From: Actinostola sp. cb2023
Taxonomy: Eukaryota > Cnidaria > Anthozoa > Actiniaria > Actinostolidae
Direction of reading: 5' to 3'
NCBI GenBank assembly: GCA_033675265.1
Contig: JAUJYZ010000386.1
Coordinates: forward strand, 62,001 to 126,000
Length of the DNA stretch: 64,000 bases
Part shown: positions 36,619-44,754 of the stretch, in pieces
Layout of the letters: each line of letters begins with the position of its first letter
How positions within the stretch are numbered: position 1 is the stretch's first letter
The notes under the pieces: model-generated
Databases searched by the model: none
What the model was told of the DNA's origin: nothing
Seen by the model: the letters and a program-made list of their open reading frames with translations, nothing else
Program-made: the position numbers and the translations under genes

Positions 36619-36693
36619 TTGAGAAGATAAATTTCATAGGCATATGAAGGGGTTGTCAGCAAAGGAGTTGTCGGAATGGTTGGATGAAGACGA
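36619..36693 (+). repeat. left terminal inverted repeat of the Polinton-like element
   Basis: The first 40 bases match the right end exactly as an inverted repeat, starting TTGAGAAGATAAATTTCATA; similarity continues with mismatches for another ~35 bases (AAGGAGTTGTCGG, TGGTTGG). The start codon of the zinc-finger gene (36644) is inside it. Confidence 0.85.
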
Positions 36694-36976
36694 GGATCTT
36701 GAATGTGAGTCATGTGGAAGGGTATATGTTGGTAATAGGAATTTGTTATTGCATACCAGTAGATGGTGTAAGGGTCCTAAACCTACAGAATTTCCTTGTT
36801 CTATTTGTAAAAGGGCTTTTAGAACAAAGAAAGGGTTGAAGTTGCACATTAGCATGAGACAAACACCGTGTGATCAGGAATACGAATGTTTTCATTGTAG
36901 TTATAAAACATTTGATTGTAATGAAATATTTTGGCATTCAAAGAATGAGGCTTGTCATCATTATTTACCTAAATAA
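36644..36976 (+). CDS. zinc-finger protein, leftmost gene of the element
   Basis: 110 residues. After the TIR-encoded start (MKGLSAKELSEWL) come three zinc-finger-like units: CESCGRVYVGNRNLLLH, CSICKRAFRTKKGLKLH, and CFHCSYKTF ending in HSKNEACHH. These are C2H2/C2HC-type and suggest nucleic-acid binding. It is transcribed inward from the left end, mirroring the polymerase gene at the right end, with which it shares its N-terminal peptide. Role unknown; regulation of element genes is a guess. Confidence 0.75.
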   Translation: MKGLSAKELSEWLDEDEDLECESCGRVYVGNRNLLLHTSRWCKGPKPTEFPCSICKRAFRTKKGLKLHISMRQTPCDQEYECFHCSYKTFDCNEIFWHSKNEACHHYLPK

Positions 36977-37014
36977 ATACCAAGCAATTCCTGCGACCAC
37001 TATTGTTATCGCTA

Positions 37015-38364
37015 CTAGATTATTTTCATGTGCTGGGTTGGGGTGTATTTTTTTTTGGGGGGTGGTGGGGGTGAATATTTTATTGTTGGAGTTGTTGGAG
37101 CTTGATGGACCACTTTTGAAACCCATTTAGTCTGAGGGCCGGTTGATTTTGTTTCAGCATTAATGTCATTCACACCGAACTTCATATTCGCAGTTGCTTT
37201 TAATAATTTATTGTTATATCCAACGATTGAATTTGTGTTTATTACAAGATTTGATGGTAATAACCAGCAACCGGGTGAAATGGCTAAATCAAGCCTCACT
37301 TTTGCCTCTTGAATCGCTAGTTGATATCTTTGGATGCTTTTAGAAATATCTCTCTCGATAATAGAACTTTCAAATAATTGTAAAAACACTTGTTGAGTTT
37401 CTATAGCAGCTCCCGAAGCACCTAAAATACTACTTCGAGTATTAACCTGGCAGCCAAGTATTGTATATACATATGCTTCAATACTTTTATTTAATCTAGC
37501 AACTCCAGCTTTTGTTAACCCCTTTGATTTTTCTGGAACAAACCAATTATATTGGCTCCTATTCTGATGTGTTGATGTATAGTATGCTGTAAGGGAGTCT
37601 TTATAAGGGCTTGTATAATGGAAGCTGAACTTATCAGCATCGGTTGATTCGCCTTTAAAACGGAAATCGGGATTGGAGGGATTAACACCAAATTCATTAC
37701 AAAGCCTATTCAAAGCATTATGGTTGTATCGGGTGCCATTCCAAACAAAGGTGTTTTCCCATGGTAGTGGTACTTCTAGTTGACTTAGAATCGATCGAAT
37801 TGTGTAAAGAACATGGAATCTTAAAATACATCCAATTTGGGTATCAGGCTTGATCATATCATAGGAAACCCCACAGCCAGACGTTGCACACCATACAGCA
37901 AAGTTAAGTTGTTGACTCCAAAATCTCATATTAGGCTCTTCAAGCCAGTCGCTATACTCAGATATATTAGAAATTGATGGTGGGGTTAGTTGAAAAATAT
38001 TATTGGGGCGGCTATCAAAGCTTTTACCAGATGTAATAAATATTTTCAATGTTGATAATAAGATTTCAATATTAGATGCGGCATCATTAAATCCTACTCC
38101 AGGGATTGGATATTTTTTATTTGTTAACATGTACTCTTTTGGGAAATTGGTGTGAACTGCATCATGAATTCGTTTACCCAAGGCCTTAGTTAATGCATGT
38201 TCAACAATGGGGTCGTCATAGTGATGTACAGGCCCGCCAATATCTTTTATGAAAACATCATATGCCATACCGCCCCAATCGAAATTAATGCCGCCTCTAT
38301 AGGCATGAAACCCTATAGAGTGGGGATAATATTTTTTTAATTCAATATCTTCTTGCGTTACCAT
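37015..38364 (-). CDS. unknown 449-residue element protein
   Basis: Start chosen at MVTQEDIELKK (38364), because ATTATAT abuts that ATG as at other genes here; an in-frame ATG five codons upstream is less likely. There is no transmembrane segment. The middle contains NFAVWCATSGCGVSYDMI, which looks like a conserved core, and the C-terminus is a proline/lysine tail (YSPPPPPKKKYTP). Long, soluble and in the structural-gene block, it could be a virion protein, but I do not recognise the fold. The reading frame is intact. Confidence 0.7.
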   Translation of the reverse strand: MVTQEDIELKKYYPHSIGFHAYRGGINFDWGGMAYDVFIKDIGGPVHHYDDPIVEHALTKALGKRIHDAVHTNFPKEYMLTNKKYPIPGVGFNDAASNIEILLSTLKIFITSGKSFDSRPNNIFQLTPPSISNISEYSDWLEEPNMRFWSQQLNFAVWCATSGCGVSYDMIKPDTQIGCILRFHVLYTIRSILSQLEVPLPWENTFVWNGTRYNHNALNRLCNEFGVNPSNPDFRFKGESTDADKFSFHYTSPYKDSLTAYYTSTHQNRSQYNWFVPEKSKGLTKAGVARLNKSIEAYVYTILGCQVNTRSSILGASGAAIETQQVFLQLFESSIIERDISKSIQRYQLAIQEAKVRLDLAISPGCWLLPSNLVINTNSIVGYNNKLLKATANMKFGVNDINAETKSTGPQTKWVSKVVHQAPTTPTIKYSPPPPPKKKYTPTQHMKII

Positions 38365-38427
38365 ATATAATATTATCATATCTCAGTTTGTAAATATAAC
38401 CATAAGGCGTTCTATCAAAGGATAAAG

Positions 38428-39018
38428 TTATTTCTTTGGACTTATGAGCTGCTCGACAATCTCTCTTTTCAGTTCTTCTCTCAGCTTCTGAATATCGGGA
38501 ACGTCGTTTTTAAAAATCTCATTATTACGCTTTCTGATGTTGCTTTTCAATGTTTCGTATTTTTGAAGCTCAGCCATAATGTAGCCAAATTCTTTCTCAT
38601 CAATACTGTTATCGCTCAAGGCCTTTGATACAAGATCGCTTATGCTATTCTCTTTTGATTTTGCAAGCTGAACAGTATTTTCATGTTTTGTTACTTTTTT
38701 AGTAAGCTTTCTAGTGAAAACGGTACAAATAGCAGATATTAAGCCCAATAGACCGCCCACAGTGGATAAAGGAACGCCTACTAGGATGCCAGGCCCTGTT
38801 AAACTTGTGGCCACGCCAGAGCCGGTTAAAATTACAGACAACGTTCCTGCTGCTACTGCTGTTTTATGAAGTATTCCTCGCATCTTAGCATATTTTTTCC
38901 TGACGTTTTCATAATGTTTTACTTCTGATCCTAGTTGAGCCAAAGCCATGTTTACTTTATGCAATCGGAAGTTCTCCCCAGTGGTTGGCACTTCTGGATA
39001 AATCGCGTCGTAGTCCAT
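38428..39018 (-). CDS. putative membrane/coiled-coil element protein
   Basis: 196 residues starting MDYDAIYPEVP directly after AATATAT. It has an N-terminal helical region, then a ~45-residue glycine-rich hydrophobic segment (GVATSLTGPGILVGVPLSTV to ISAICTVF), and a charged helical C-terminal half likely to form coiled coil. A virion membrane or membrane-penetration role is possible, but no family was recognised. The start is 5 bases from the stop of the next gene upstream. Confidence 0.7.
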   Translation of the reverse strand: MDYDAIYPEVPTTGENFRLHKVNMALAQLGSEVKHYENVRKKYAKMRGILHKTAVAAGTLSVILTGSGVATSLTGPGILVGVPLSTVGGLLGLISAICTVFTRKLTKKVTKHENTVQLAKSKENSISDLVSKALSDNSIDEKEFGYIMAELQKYETLKSNIRKRNNEIFKNDVPDIQKLREELKREIVEQLISPKK

Positions 39019-39023
39019 ATATA

Positions 39024-39669
39024 TTATACGATTTCAATTACCATTCTCATTGGATATATTCCTAAATTAATGCTCTTGTTAGTAGAATCTGTCACACAAA
39101 ACCTAATACTATTAATATAACCATCATTTTTAATAGGTGTGTACAATGGATTATTAGGGATATAACTTATCTTTTCTCCAGCCTTGCTTAATTCAACACA
39201 TGCTAATATTTGTGAATATTTATTATTTAATAAAACCTGTGTAGAATCAATAAGATCACAATTAATGCGGATATCTTGAGTAAGTTCACTAATATTGATG
39301 TTATATTCGGTGTTTGCTTCAAGACGTTCTGGAATGTTTAATAATTTTGATAAACTCTCATTTAAATCAACACCTATTGTTGGGGTGGCATAATATTTAT
39401 TATTTTTAATCACAATTGAAAAATTTCTCTCACCAAGTGAAACCGCTTTATCAACAGCATTTTTAAAACTAACATTAGTGTAGTTTCCTTTTCGGAATCC
39501 GCATAAAAACACCGCTAAACAGTCTAGTTGAAATAGTTCCTTCGCTTGGGAGATTATACAAACTATTATAAAAACTACAGCTTACAAGCGATATCTTTGC
39601 GCCCTTAATAGGAGTTTTAAACCAAATAGTTTGATCGGCTTTTGTTTGTTCAATGTATAGGATCGTCAT
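39024..39669 (-). pseudogene. putative beta-rich virion protein, frame broken once
   Basis: Two overlapping minus-strand frames, 39475-39669 and 39024-39512, read as one gene of about 210 codons. The first starts MTILYIEQTKADQ right after AATATAT, and the second has no such start. The change of frame falls at the T5 run near 39505 (GGTGTTTTTATGC). The protein is rich in alternating hydrophobic/polar stretches typical of beta strands, ending INLGIYPMRMVIEIV, and has no membrane segment. By position and character it could be a minor capsid (penton-like) or fibre protein; no motif proves this. Confidence 0.5.
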
Positions 39670-39674
39670 ATATA

Positions 39675-41414
39675 TTATTTCTTTTTATATCTTTCAACGA
39701 CATACAAAACAACAGCTACTATCAATAGCCATGCGTGTTTAGCAAGGAAACCAATAGCCTGACCAGCAGTTTTAAATATAAAGGAGGCTATGGCGCCTAC
39801 CATACCAGGCAATAGTTGAGCTAATTTTTCGCCTATTGTTTTCAACCCCTTTCCAAGTCCTTTTGCAACAGAAGATAACCCGGATTTTAAACTATTAATA
39901 ATGACTCCAATGACAATACCCACAGCAGAAACAACAGCAAAGGCAGTGAATCCATATTTTTTTTAAAATACGTTTTATTTTTTTCTTTCAAAGAGAGTTT
40001 TTCTTCGATGACTTCAGTTTGCTCATTTATCTGCTCCTCCTCTTTAGCAAGGGACAGATCTTGCTCTCTAAGCCTCTTATTTTCCTCAGTTAGCTCATAT
40101 ATTTTTTTTATTGTTGTCAGAAGTTAGTAGATCTCCTATTTCAGATTCAGCACCTTTTAAGTCCTCAGTTAGCTCACTTATTTCCTGTTCATGCCTTATT
40201 ATAGTACCCCGCTTATCAACAAGTTCTGAACTAAGATTTGATAGCTGCCGTTCAATATCAGCGCTGCGCGCCTTTTCACTCTCCAACTTATTAATTAATT
40301 CATTTCTCGCTGCGGCTCCACCAGCTAACTGCGTTCCTAGAGCCCTTTCGGCTGCAATACGTCTAGCTATCTCCTCTTTTAATTCATCTCTAAAGCGTTC
40401 CCTTTCATTAATGAACGCATTCCTATCTTTAACATTCTCATCAGCTTGCTTTCTTATTTCGACCTTATAGCGTTTTATAATATCATTAAGTCTTTCCTCA
40501 TTCCCATCGCGCCCCAACAATTTTATTTTATCTTCTAATTCTTTTATCATACTCCGTGAGGAGTCGCCATCCACCATAGTTTCTAAATCATGATAAATAT
40601 CTTTTAGTAGCCCTTCATTATGAGAGATTACGAAGGCGTCATCATCAATTCTCGACTCCATATCGTGTATCAAATGCTGGCTGTCAGATAGATCTTCTGT
40701 AAGTTTCACCTTCTCTGCCGAAAGAGCGTCGCGCGATGCCGTTAAAGACGACACCTCTCGACTCAGCTTACCTAATTCAACCTCTCTACCTTGAGCCTGG
40801 AGAATTAACACATTAATATGCCCTCCAGCCTCATGAAGTTGCCCCTCTAAAGACTTTATTTTATTTTGGAGCGTCTCCCTATATTGTATTATAGTCATTT
40901 CAAAATTATTGGACTTCTCTCTTTCAGCTATACTCTCACGCTGAGATGTTATAACCTGTTGCCGGCCGTCATTAGCAGCGAGTATTTCACTTGCAGTGGG
41001 CCCTAAAGCTTTTTTTATTGTGTTTGGTAACTTACCTGACCAAGTATTATCAGCAGTCAAAAAGTACTTAACTGAATTTACATTCTTGAGCCTAACATAA
41101 GGTCTGTCAAACTCATCCATTCCATGAAAGAGCGTCTCGCCCCGCCATTCTGGATACAGAGCTGATATTCTTCTTTCCACCGCATTTTCTTCCGACAACC
41201 TTCTTTCGATCTCCCCGCCGCCTAAACCTAGAGCGTGTCTTGCATGTGAGTATTCAGGTCCTCTAAGTCTATCTATAGCCTGCCCAAAGCCCTCATATCT
41301 ATCTCTATTAATAAGGCGTTGAGTCTCATCATCAACGTCATCATCGTCATCATCATCATTTATATCAGTTCTACCTTCCTCTGTAGTGGGATCAAAATCA
41401 ATGACATCATCCAT
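39675..41414 (-). pseudogene. coiled-coil protein with a hydrophobic C-terminal module, frame broken twice
   Basis: The first part (40095-41414, 439 codons, start MDDVIDFDPTTEE after GATTAT) is acidic, then a long coiled coil from about residue 170. At an A-rich run near 40105 the coiled coil continues in another frame for ~50 codons (YELTEENKRLREQ). At an A8 run near 39960 it changes again into the frame of 39675-39923. That last frame has no ATG near its start, so it is not an independent gene. It encodes two or three hydrophobic, glycine-rich segments (SSVAKGLGKGLKTIGEKLAQ; HAWLLIVAVVLYVV). A large virion-associated or membrane-anchored protein is plausible. Confidence 0.6.
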
Positions 41415-41419
41415 ATAAT

Positions 41420-41833
41420 CTACAAATATCTCGCCGCTAAAAAACCAGCTCCCATCATCCCAGCACCCACATAAATAATTTCGTTGTGTTTCTGATTTTT
41501 GCTAGGTTTATAATAATCAGAAAATTGAGGCTGTTTGCCAAAATCAGGATGCGTCTTACTGTACAAAGTAAATGCATAATCCGTATCGTGCAAGTTGCCC
41601 TCTGCTAACTTCTTATTTTCATAACGCTCTGCCAACCAATCTTGGTACTGCCGGCGCTTTTTTTCAAATTCACCCATATCTTGTTTGTATTTTTCAAGCG
41701 CCTTATCATGTCGAATTTTCTCTTCGTCAACATGTTTCTTAGAACTTAGGGTTTTCGCCAAATACATGCTGCCGGTGAAGGCTGTAGCATTCAGAACAGC
41801 CCCGGCGATCATCATAACTACAGCACTTGCCAT
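41420..41833 (-). CDS. small element protein with a hydrophobic segment at each end
   Basis: 137 residues, start MASAVVMMIAGAVLNATAF directly after AATATAA. An N-terminal transmembrane-like helix, a charged central region likely helical (EKKRRQYQDWLAERYENKKL) and a C-terminal hydrophobic stretch (IIYVGAGMMGAGFLAARYL) suggest a membrane protein spanning twice. It stops 5 bases before the next start. Family not recognised. Confidence 0.7.
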   Translation of the reverse strand: MASAVVMMIAGAVLNATAFTGSMYLAKTLSSKKHVDEEKIRHDKALEKYKQDMGEFEKKRRQYQDWLAERYENKKLAEGNLHDTDYAFTLYSKTHPDFGKQPQFSDYYKPSKNQKHNEIIYVGAGMMGAGFLAARYL

Positions 41834-41838
41834 TTATA

Positions 41839-42063
41839 TTAGAGAGATTTTGGCAGGATTTTTTGATCTTCAAGATAGTGTTTCAAATACATAGAGCCGG
41901 CCAGAACCGCCACCCATTTGCCATAGTTTGTTAGACTGCTACTGGGGTCATTAATAAACGATTCTTTCATAACTTTCTTTCCGATGTAGCCAATACCAGC
42001 CGCGATGCCGATAACTACAGAAGAGTCTGTAATAGTTTTAATTAATTTGTTTTCTGCGGACAT
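41839..42063 (-). CDS. small membrane protein
   Basis: 74 residues beginning MSAENKLIKTITDSSVV after ATATATA. Two hydrophobic segments (SSVVIGIAAGIGYIG and WVAVLAGSMYLKHYL). It is the first of the left-hand minus-strand run of genes and diverges from the plus-strand gene at 42086. Function unknown. Confidence 0.65.
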   Translation of the reverse strand: MSAENKLIKTITDSSVVIGIAAGIGYIGKKVMKESFINDPSSSLTNYGKWVAVLAGSMYLKHYLEDQKILPKSL

Positions 42064-42085
42064 TATATATATATATTTTTATTCC

Positions 42086-42283
42086 ATGCCTCTTCTAGCT
42101 ACTGTAGGAGCTACAGCAGTTATAGGTGTAGTTGTTGGTGTTGTAGCCACTATAGGCGCTTCTTTCTTCCAGCGAAAATATAAATCTAAAGCTGTTAGGC
42201 CTATTCCAACTAGTGTCAATGTCGTTGTTAGTGACGGTGCCCAGTTGTTGGTAGTTTCTACTATAGATAGATTTTCCTACTAG
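42086..42283 (+). CDS. small single-pass membrane protein
   Basis: 65 residues; start MPLLATVGATAVIGVVVGVV, an N-terminal transmembrane helix, then basic residues (FFQRKYKSKAVRP) and a short tail. The 22 bases between this start and the divergent gene at 42063 are nearly all A/T. Its last codons and stop lie in the first unit of the repeat array that follows. Confidence 0.55.
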   Translation: MPLLATVGATAVIGVVVGVVATIGASFFQRKYKSKAVRPIPTSVNVVVSDGAQLLVVSTIDRFSY

Positions 42284-42650
42284 ATATAGAAACACATTGC
42301 TGCTTAATTGCTGCTAGATTCCATTATACCCAACAGCGGCTGCATTGTAATGCTGCTAGATAGATAGATTTTCCTACTAGAGATAGAACACATTGCTGCT
42401 TAATTGCTGCTAGATTATTATACCCGGCGGCTGCATTGTAGCTGTAGATAGATTTTCCTACTAGAGATAGAACACATTGCTGCTTAATTGCTGCTTAATT
42501 ATTATACCCGCTGCTGCATTGAGCTATTTTACTAGAGATAGAACCCGCGGCTGCTAGATTATTATACCCGCATTGTTGCTGTAGATAGATTTTCCTACTA
42601 GAGATAGAACACATTGCTGCTTAATTGCTGCTATTAGGTGTTTTGTATTC
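42262..42650. repeat. tandem repeat array 1 of the element
   Basis: Four to five degenerate copies of a 60-95-base unit with TAGATAGATTTTCCTACTAG, ACATTGCTGCTTAATTGCTG and ATTATACCCGC words. It lies just upstream of the zinc-finger gene at 42659. Part of the unit (GCTGCTTAATTG) returns inverted in array 2. Confidence 0.8.
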
Positions 42651-42658
42651 TCTAGTAT

Positions 42659-42961
42659 ATGGAGTGCAATAAGTGTAATAGACTGTTCTGCAGTAAGCAA
42701 CGACTGGGAACTCATATAATAAATAGAGTATGTACAAAAAATAAGCAAGAGCCTACTTGTAAAGAATGTAATAAGACCTTCTGTTCTATGCAAAGATTAA
42801 ACTCGCACAGTAGAGTATGTACAAAAAATAAATTGCCTGTCTGTGAAGATTGCAATGTGACCTTCGCTTCTATGGCTCTGTTAAGTACTCATGTTTGTAC
42901 AACAGGCCCTTGTTATAACTGTGGCGATCTTATAGAAAGATGTGGCTGTAACATCAATTAA
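42659..42961 (+). CDS. C2H2/C2HC zinc-finger protein
   Basis: 100 residues. Three finger-like repeats (CNKCNRLFCSKQRLGTH, CKECNKTFCSMQRLNSH, CEDCNVTFASMALLSTH), each followed by a Cys or His-Cys pair, then a terminal CYNCGDLIERCGC cluster. TAGTAT abuts the start codon. It sits alone between two repeat arrays whose units are partly inverted copies of each other, a layout that suggests it might bind them. Its stop codon is inside the first unit of array 2. Confidence 0.8.
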   Translation: MECNKCNRLFCSKQRLGTHIINRVCTKNKQEPTCKECNKTFCSMQRLNSHSRVCTKNKLPVCEDCNVTFASMALLSTHVCTTGPCYNCGDLIERCGCNIN

Positions 42962-43116
42962 GCAGCAGTATTATATATCTATTGTATGAAATGCTACAGC
43001 AACAATTAAGCAGCAATGATATATATCTTTTATAGGAAATATCAACAACAATTAAGCAGCAGTATTATATATCTATTGTATGAAAGGTGGAAGCAACAAT
43101 TAAGCAGCAATGATCT
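42953..43116. repeat. tandem repeat array 2 of the element
   Basis: Four copies, about 50 bases apart, of CAATTAAGCAGCA followed by GTATTATATATC- or ATGATATATATC-like sequence. This is the inverted version of the GCTGCTTAATTG word of array 1. It separates the convergent 3' ends of the genes at 42659-42961 and 43125-44051. Confidence 0.8.
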
Positions 43117-43124
43117 TTGAAATA

Positions 43125-44051
43125 TCAACGGCGCAGCTTTCGTAAAGTAGCTGTAGTCGATCTCCATTCCAGCCCTGTCTTCTCACATATCAACCACCAC
43201 TCCTCGTCATTCTTTTCTACTGTGTCGGAGCCTTGCAGATGGATAAAGCGCAAAATACTACGGTCTTCATCTTTTGCTATTAAGAGGTCTAATATCTTAA
43301 AAATGTAATAAGGATAATATCTTCTATTTTTTTTATGCAGTTCCTTGATATGATTTCTAGCTTCTAAAACTTGTATAAAAAGATGTTCTCCTTTAACAAG
43401 CACATCAGCAGATACTTTTGGTATAGGATTACCAGTGACTGTGCTCCAAACTGCAGAAGCGTGTTTATTCAAATCTGCACGGCCAATATCTTTTAGAGCT
43501 ATTCTGACATCTTGAATTGTAGTGCCAACTAATTGTTTCTTACAGTTATTTATTACACCGTCCTGAATGATCAACATCTGCTGCCCTAGAATAAGATTTA
43601 TCCAATTACGATAATGTTTGCTGGGATTAAAAATGCCAGGCTTAACCGACTGCCCTTCTTGACTGTAAAATTGAGCGTCATTAACAGATACAGGCATAGA
43701 AACTTCTCTTCCACATGCTGAACACCTCATTTGCAATTCTTCTCTATCCAGGACCATCCTAGTGCCGCAAATACATATTTCATATTCGTTGTTTTCCACT
43801 GCATTACAAGGAAGAGTGCTTAACATTTTCCTCAGCTGAACTGCTTCTAAATCTTCCGCAGGCAGTGTATTAATAATCATGTTTGTTCTATCTTCATATT
43901 TGCCCCACACTGTAAAAAAGTAATTCTCTGATAAATCTCCTCCTAGCCGTTCTAAATAAAACTCAGATATTATTTCATCCACCGCCGCCATCGTATTATA
44001 TTTTTTCGCTATTCGTTTAAGTGTTCTAAGATAAGCTGTCACAGACTCCAT
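43125..44051 (-). CDS. candidate VLTF3-like late transcription factor
   Basis: 308 residues, start MESVTAYLRT directly after TCAATAT. It has a zinc-ribbon-like centre with Cys at about residues 93, 95, 110 and 113 (CICGTRM, CSACGREV). This is followed by a conserved-looking helix FNPSKHYRNWINLILGQQ (His146, Trp150). That arrangement is characteristic of the VLTF3-like late transcription factors of poxviruses and other large DNA viruses, also reported in some Polinton-like viruses. It would direct late viral transcription. It diverges from the clamp-like gene at 44080, sharing a 28-base start region. The assignment rests on pattern, not on a search. Confidence 0.55.
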   Translation of the reverse strand: MESVTAYLRTLKRIAKKYNTMAAVDEIISEFYLERLGGDLSENYFFTVWGKYEDRTNMIINTLPAEDLEAVQLRKMLSTLPCNAVENNEYEICICGTRMVLDREELQMRCSACGREVSMPVSVNDAQFYSQEGQSVKPGIFNPSKHYRNWINLILGQQMLIIQDGVINNCKKQLVGTTIQDVRIALKDIGRADLNKHASAVWSTVTGNPIPKVSADVLVKGEHLFIQVLEARNHIKELHKKNRRYYPYYIFKILDLLIAKDEDRSILRFIHLQGSDTVEKNDEEWWLICEKTGLEWRSTTATLRKLRR

Positions 44052-44079
44052 ATATTGAGACTATGCATCGCTCTAATAT
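44052..44079. promoter_or_regulatory. divergent start region between VLTF3-like and clamp-like genes
   Basis: Only 28 bases separate the two start codons. Each start is preceded by a near-identical word on its own strand: CTCAATAT on the minus strand and CTCTAATAT on the plus strand. This is the clearest instance of the start-abutting motif seen across the element. Confidence 0.6.
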
Positions 44080-44709
44080 ATGATCCTGGTAACCAACCCC
44101 ACCTATTTTAAATCAATCGTATCTTTTTTGAGAACCTTTAGAGCCTGTCAAGTAATACTTAGCTTCGATTCTGACATTCTAGAGATTTATGCCAAGGATA
44201 TTGAATCTATCCACTTTCTTAAAGCAAACGTAAAAATAAAACAAGATCGTCCTATTATCTGCAGCTCAATAAAAGTTAGATTGGAAGATCTTAAAGAAGT
44301 ATTCAACAGTATTGATAGAGAAGTGACAGAATTGATAATGGATCTTAATCCTCTGGAGATGTTGGAGGCTGTGATTACTTCTCCTACGAGAACAATACAA
44401 GTCAGTATTCTTTACCAACTTGTACAACCGCCGACACTGTGGGAAAAAAAATACTTTCCTTTATCCTGGTCCATGGCACAGAAGGCTTTCAAGAAAAGCT
44501 TCTCCAATCAAGGGCAGATTGAAAGATATATTCGCATCACCGGCACCGCTGCAGGGCAAATACAATTAGAGACGAATAAAGCCCATCATGTCGTCTGCAA
44601 GGAAACTTTATACACCGATGCAAAGGTGGTCGAATCCACGGAATTCCTTATAAGTTTAGATCTCTCATTAAAAGGAATCTTACGTTGCCTTGTAAGAAAC
44701 TTACTATAA
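44080..44709 (+). CDS. candidate PCNA-like sliding clamp, frameshifted near the 3' end
   Basis: 209 residues as read. The pattern fits a two-domain sliding clamp: YFKSIVSFLRTF helix, FDSDILEIYAKDIESIHFLKA strands, then a second half with YIRITGTAAGQIQLET. A clamp would hold the element polymerase on DNA. The frame appears to break near 44690. In another frame the sequence runs on to about 44768 with strand-like residues (LTISCSKEILQLSS), so the annotated end is probably not the native C-terminus. The 3' end overlaps that of the convergent BRO/VRR gene. The call is structural guesswork from pattern; a divergent unrelated protein remains possible. Confidence 0.4.
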   Translation: MILVTNPTYFKSIVSFLRTFRACQVILSFDSDILEIYAKDIESIHFLKANVKIKQDRPIICSSIKVRLEDLKEVFNSIDREVTELIMDLNPLEMLEAVITSPTRTIQVSILYQLVQPPTLWEKKYFPLSWSMAQKAFKKSFSNQGQIERYIRITGTAAGQIQLETNKAHHVVCKETLYTDAKVVESTEFLISLDLSLKGILRCLVRNLL

Positions 44710-44754
44710 GCTGTTCAAAAGAGATCCTGCAGCTTTCGTCCTCTGCAATAACTA

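Noticed and set aside
42262..43116. Possible CRISPR-like array
   Set aside because: Units are degenerate, variable in length and without unique spacers; the context is a eukaryotic viral element.
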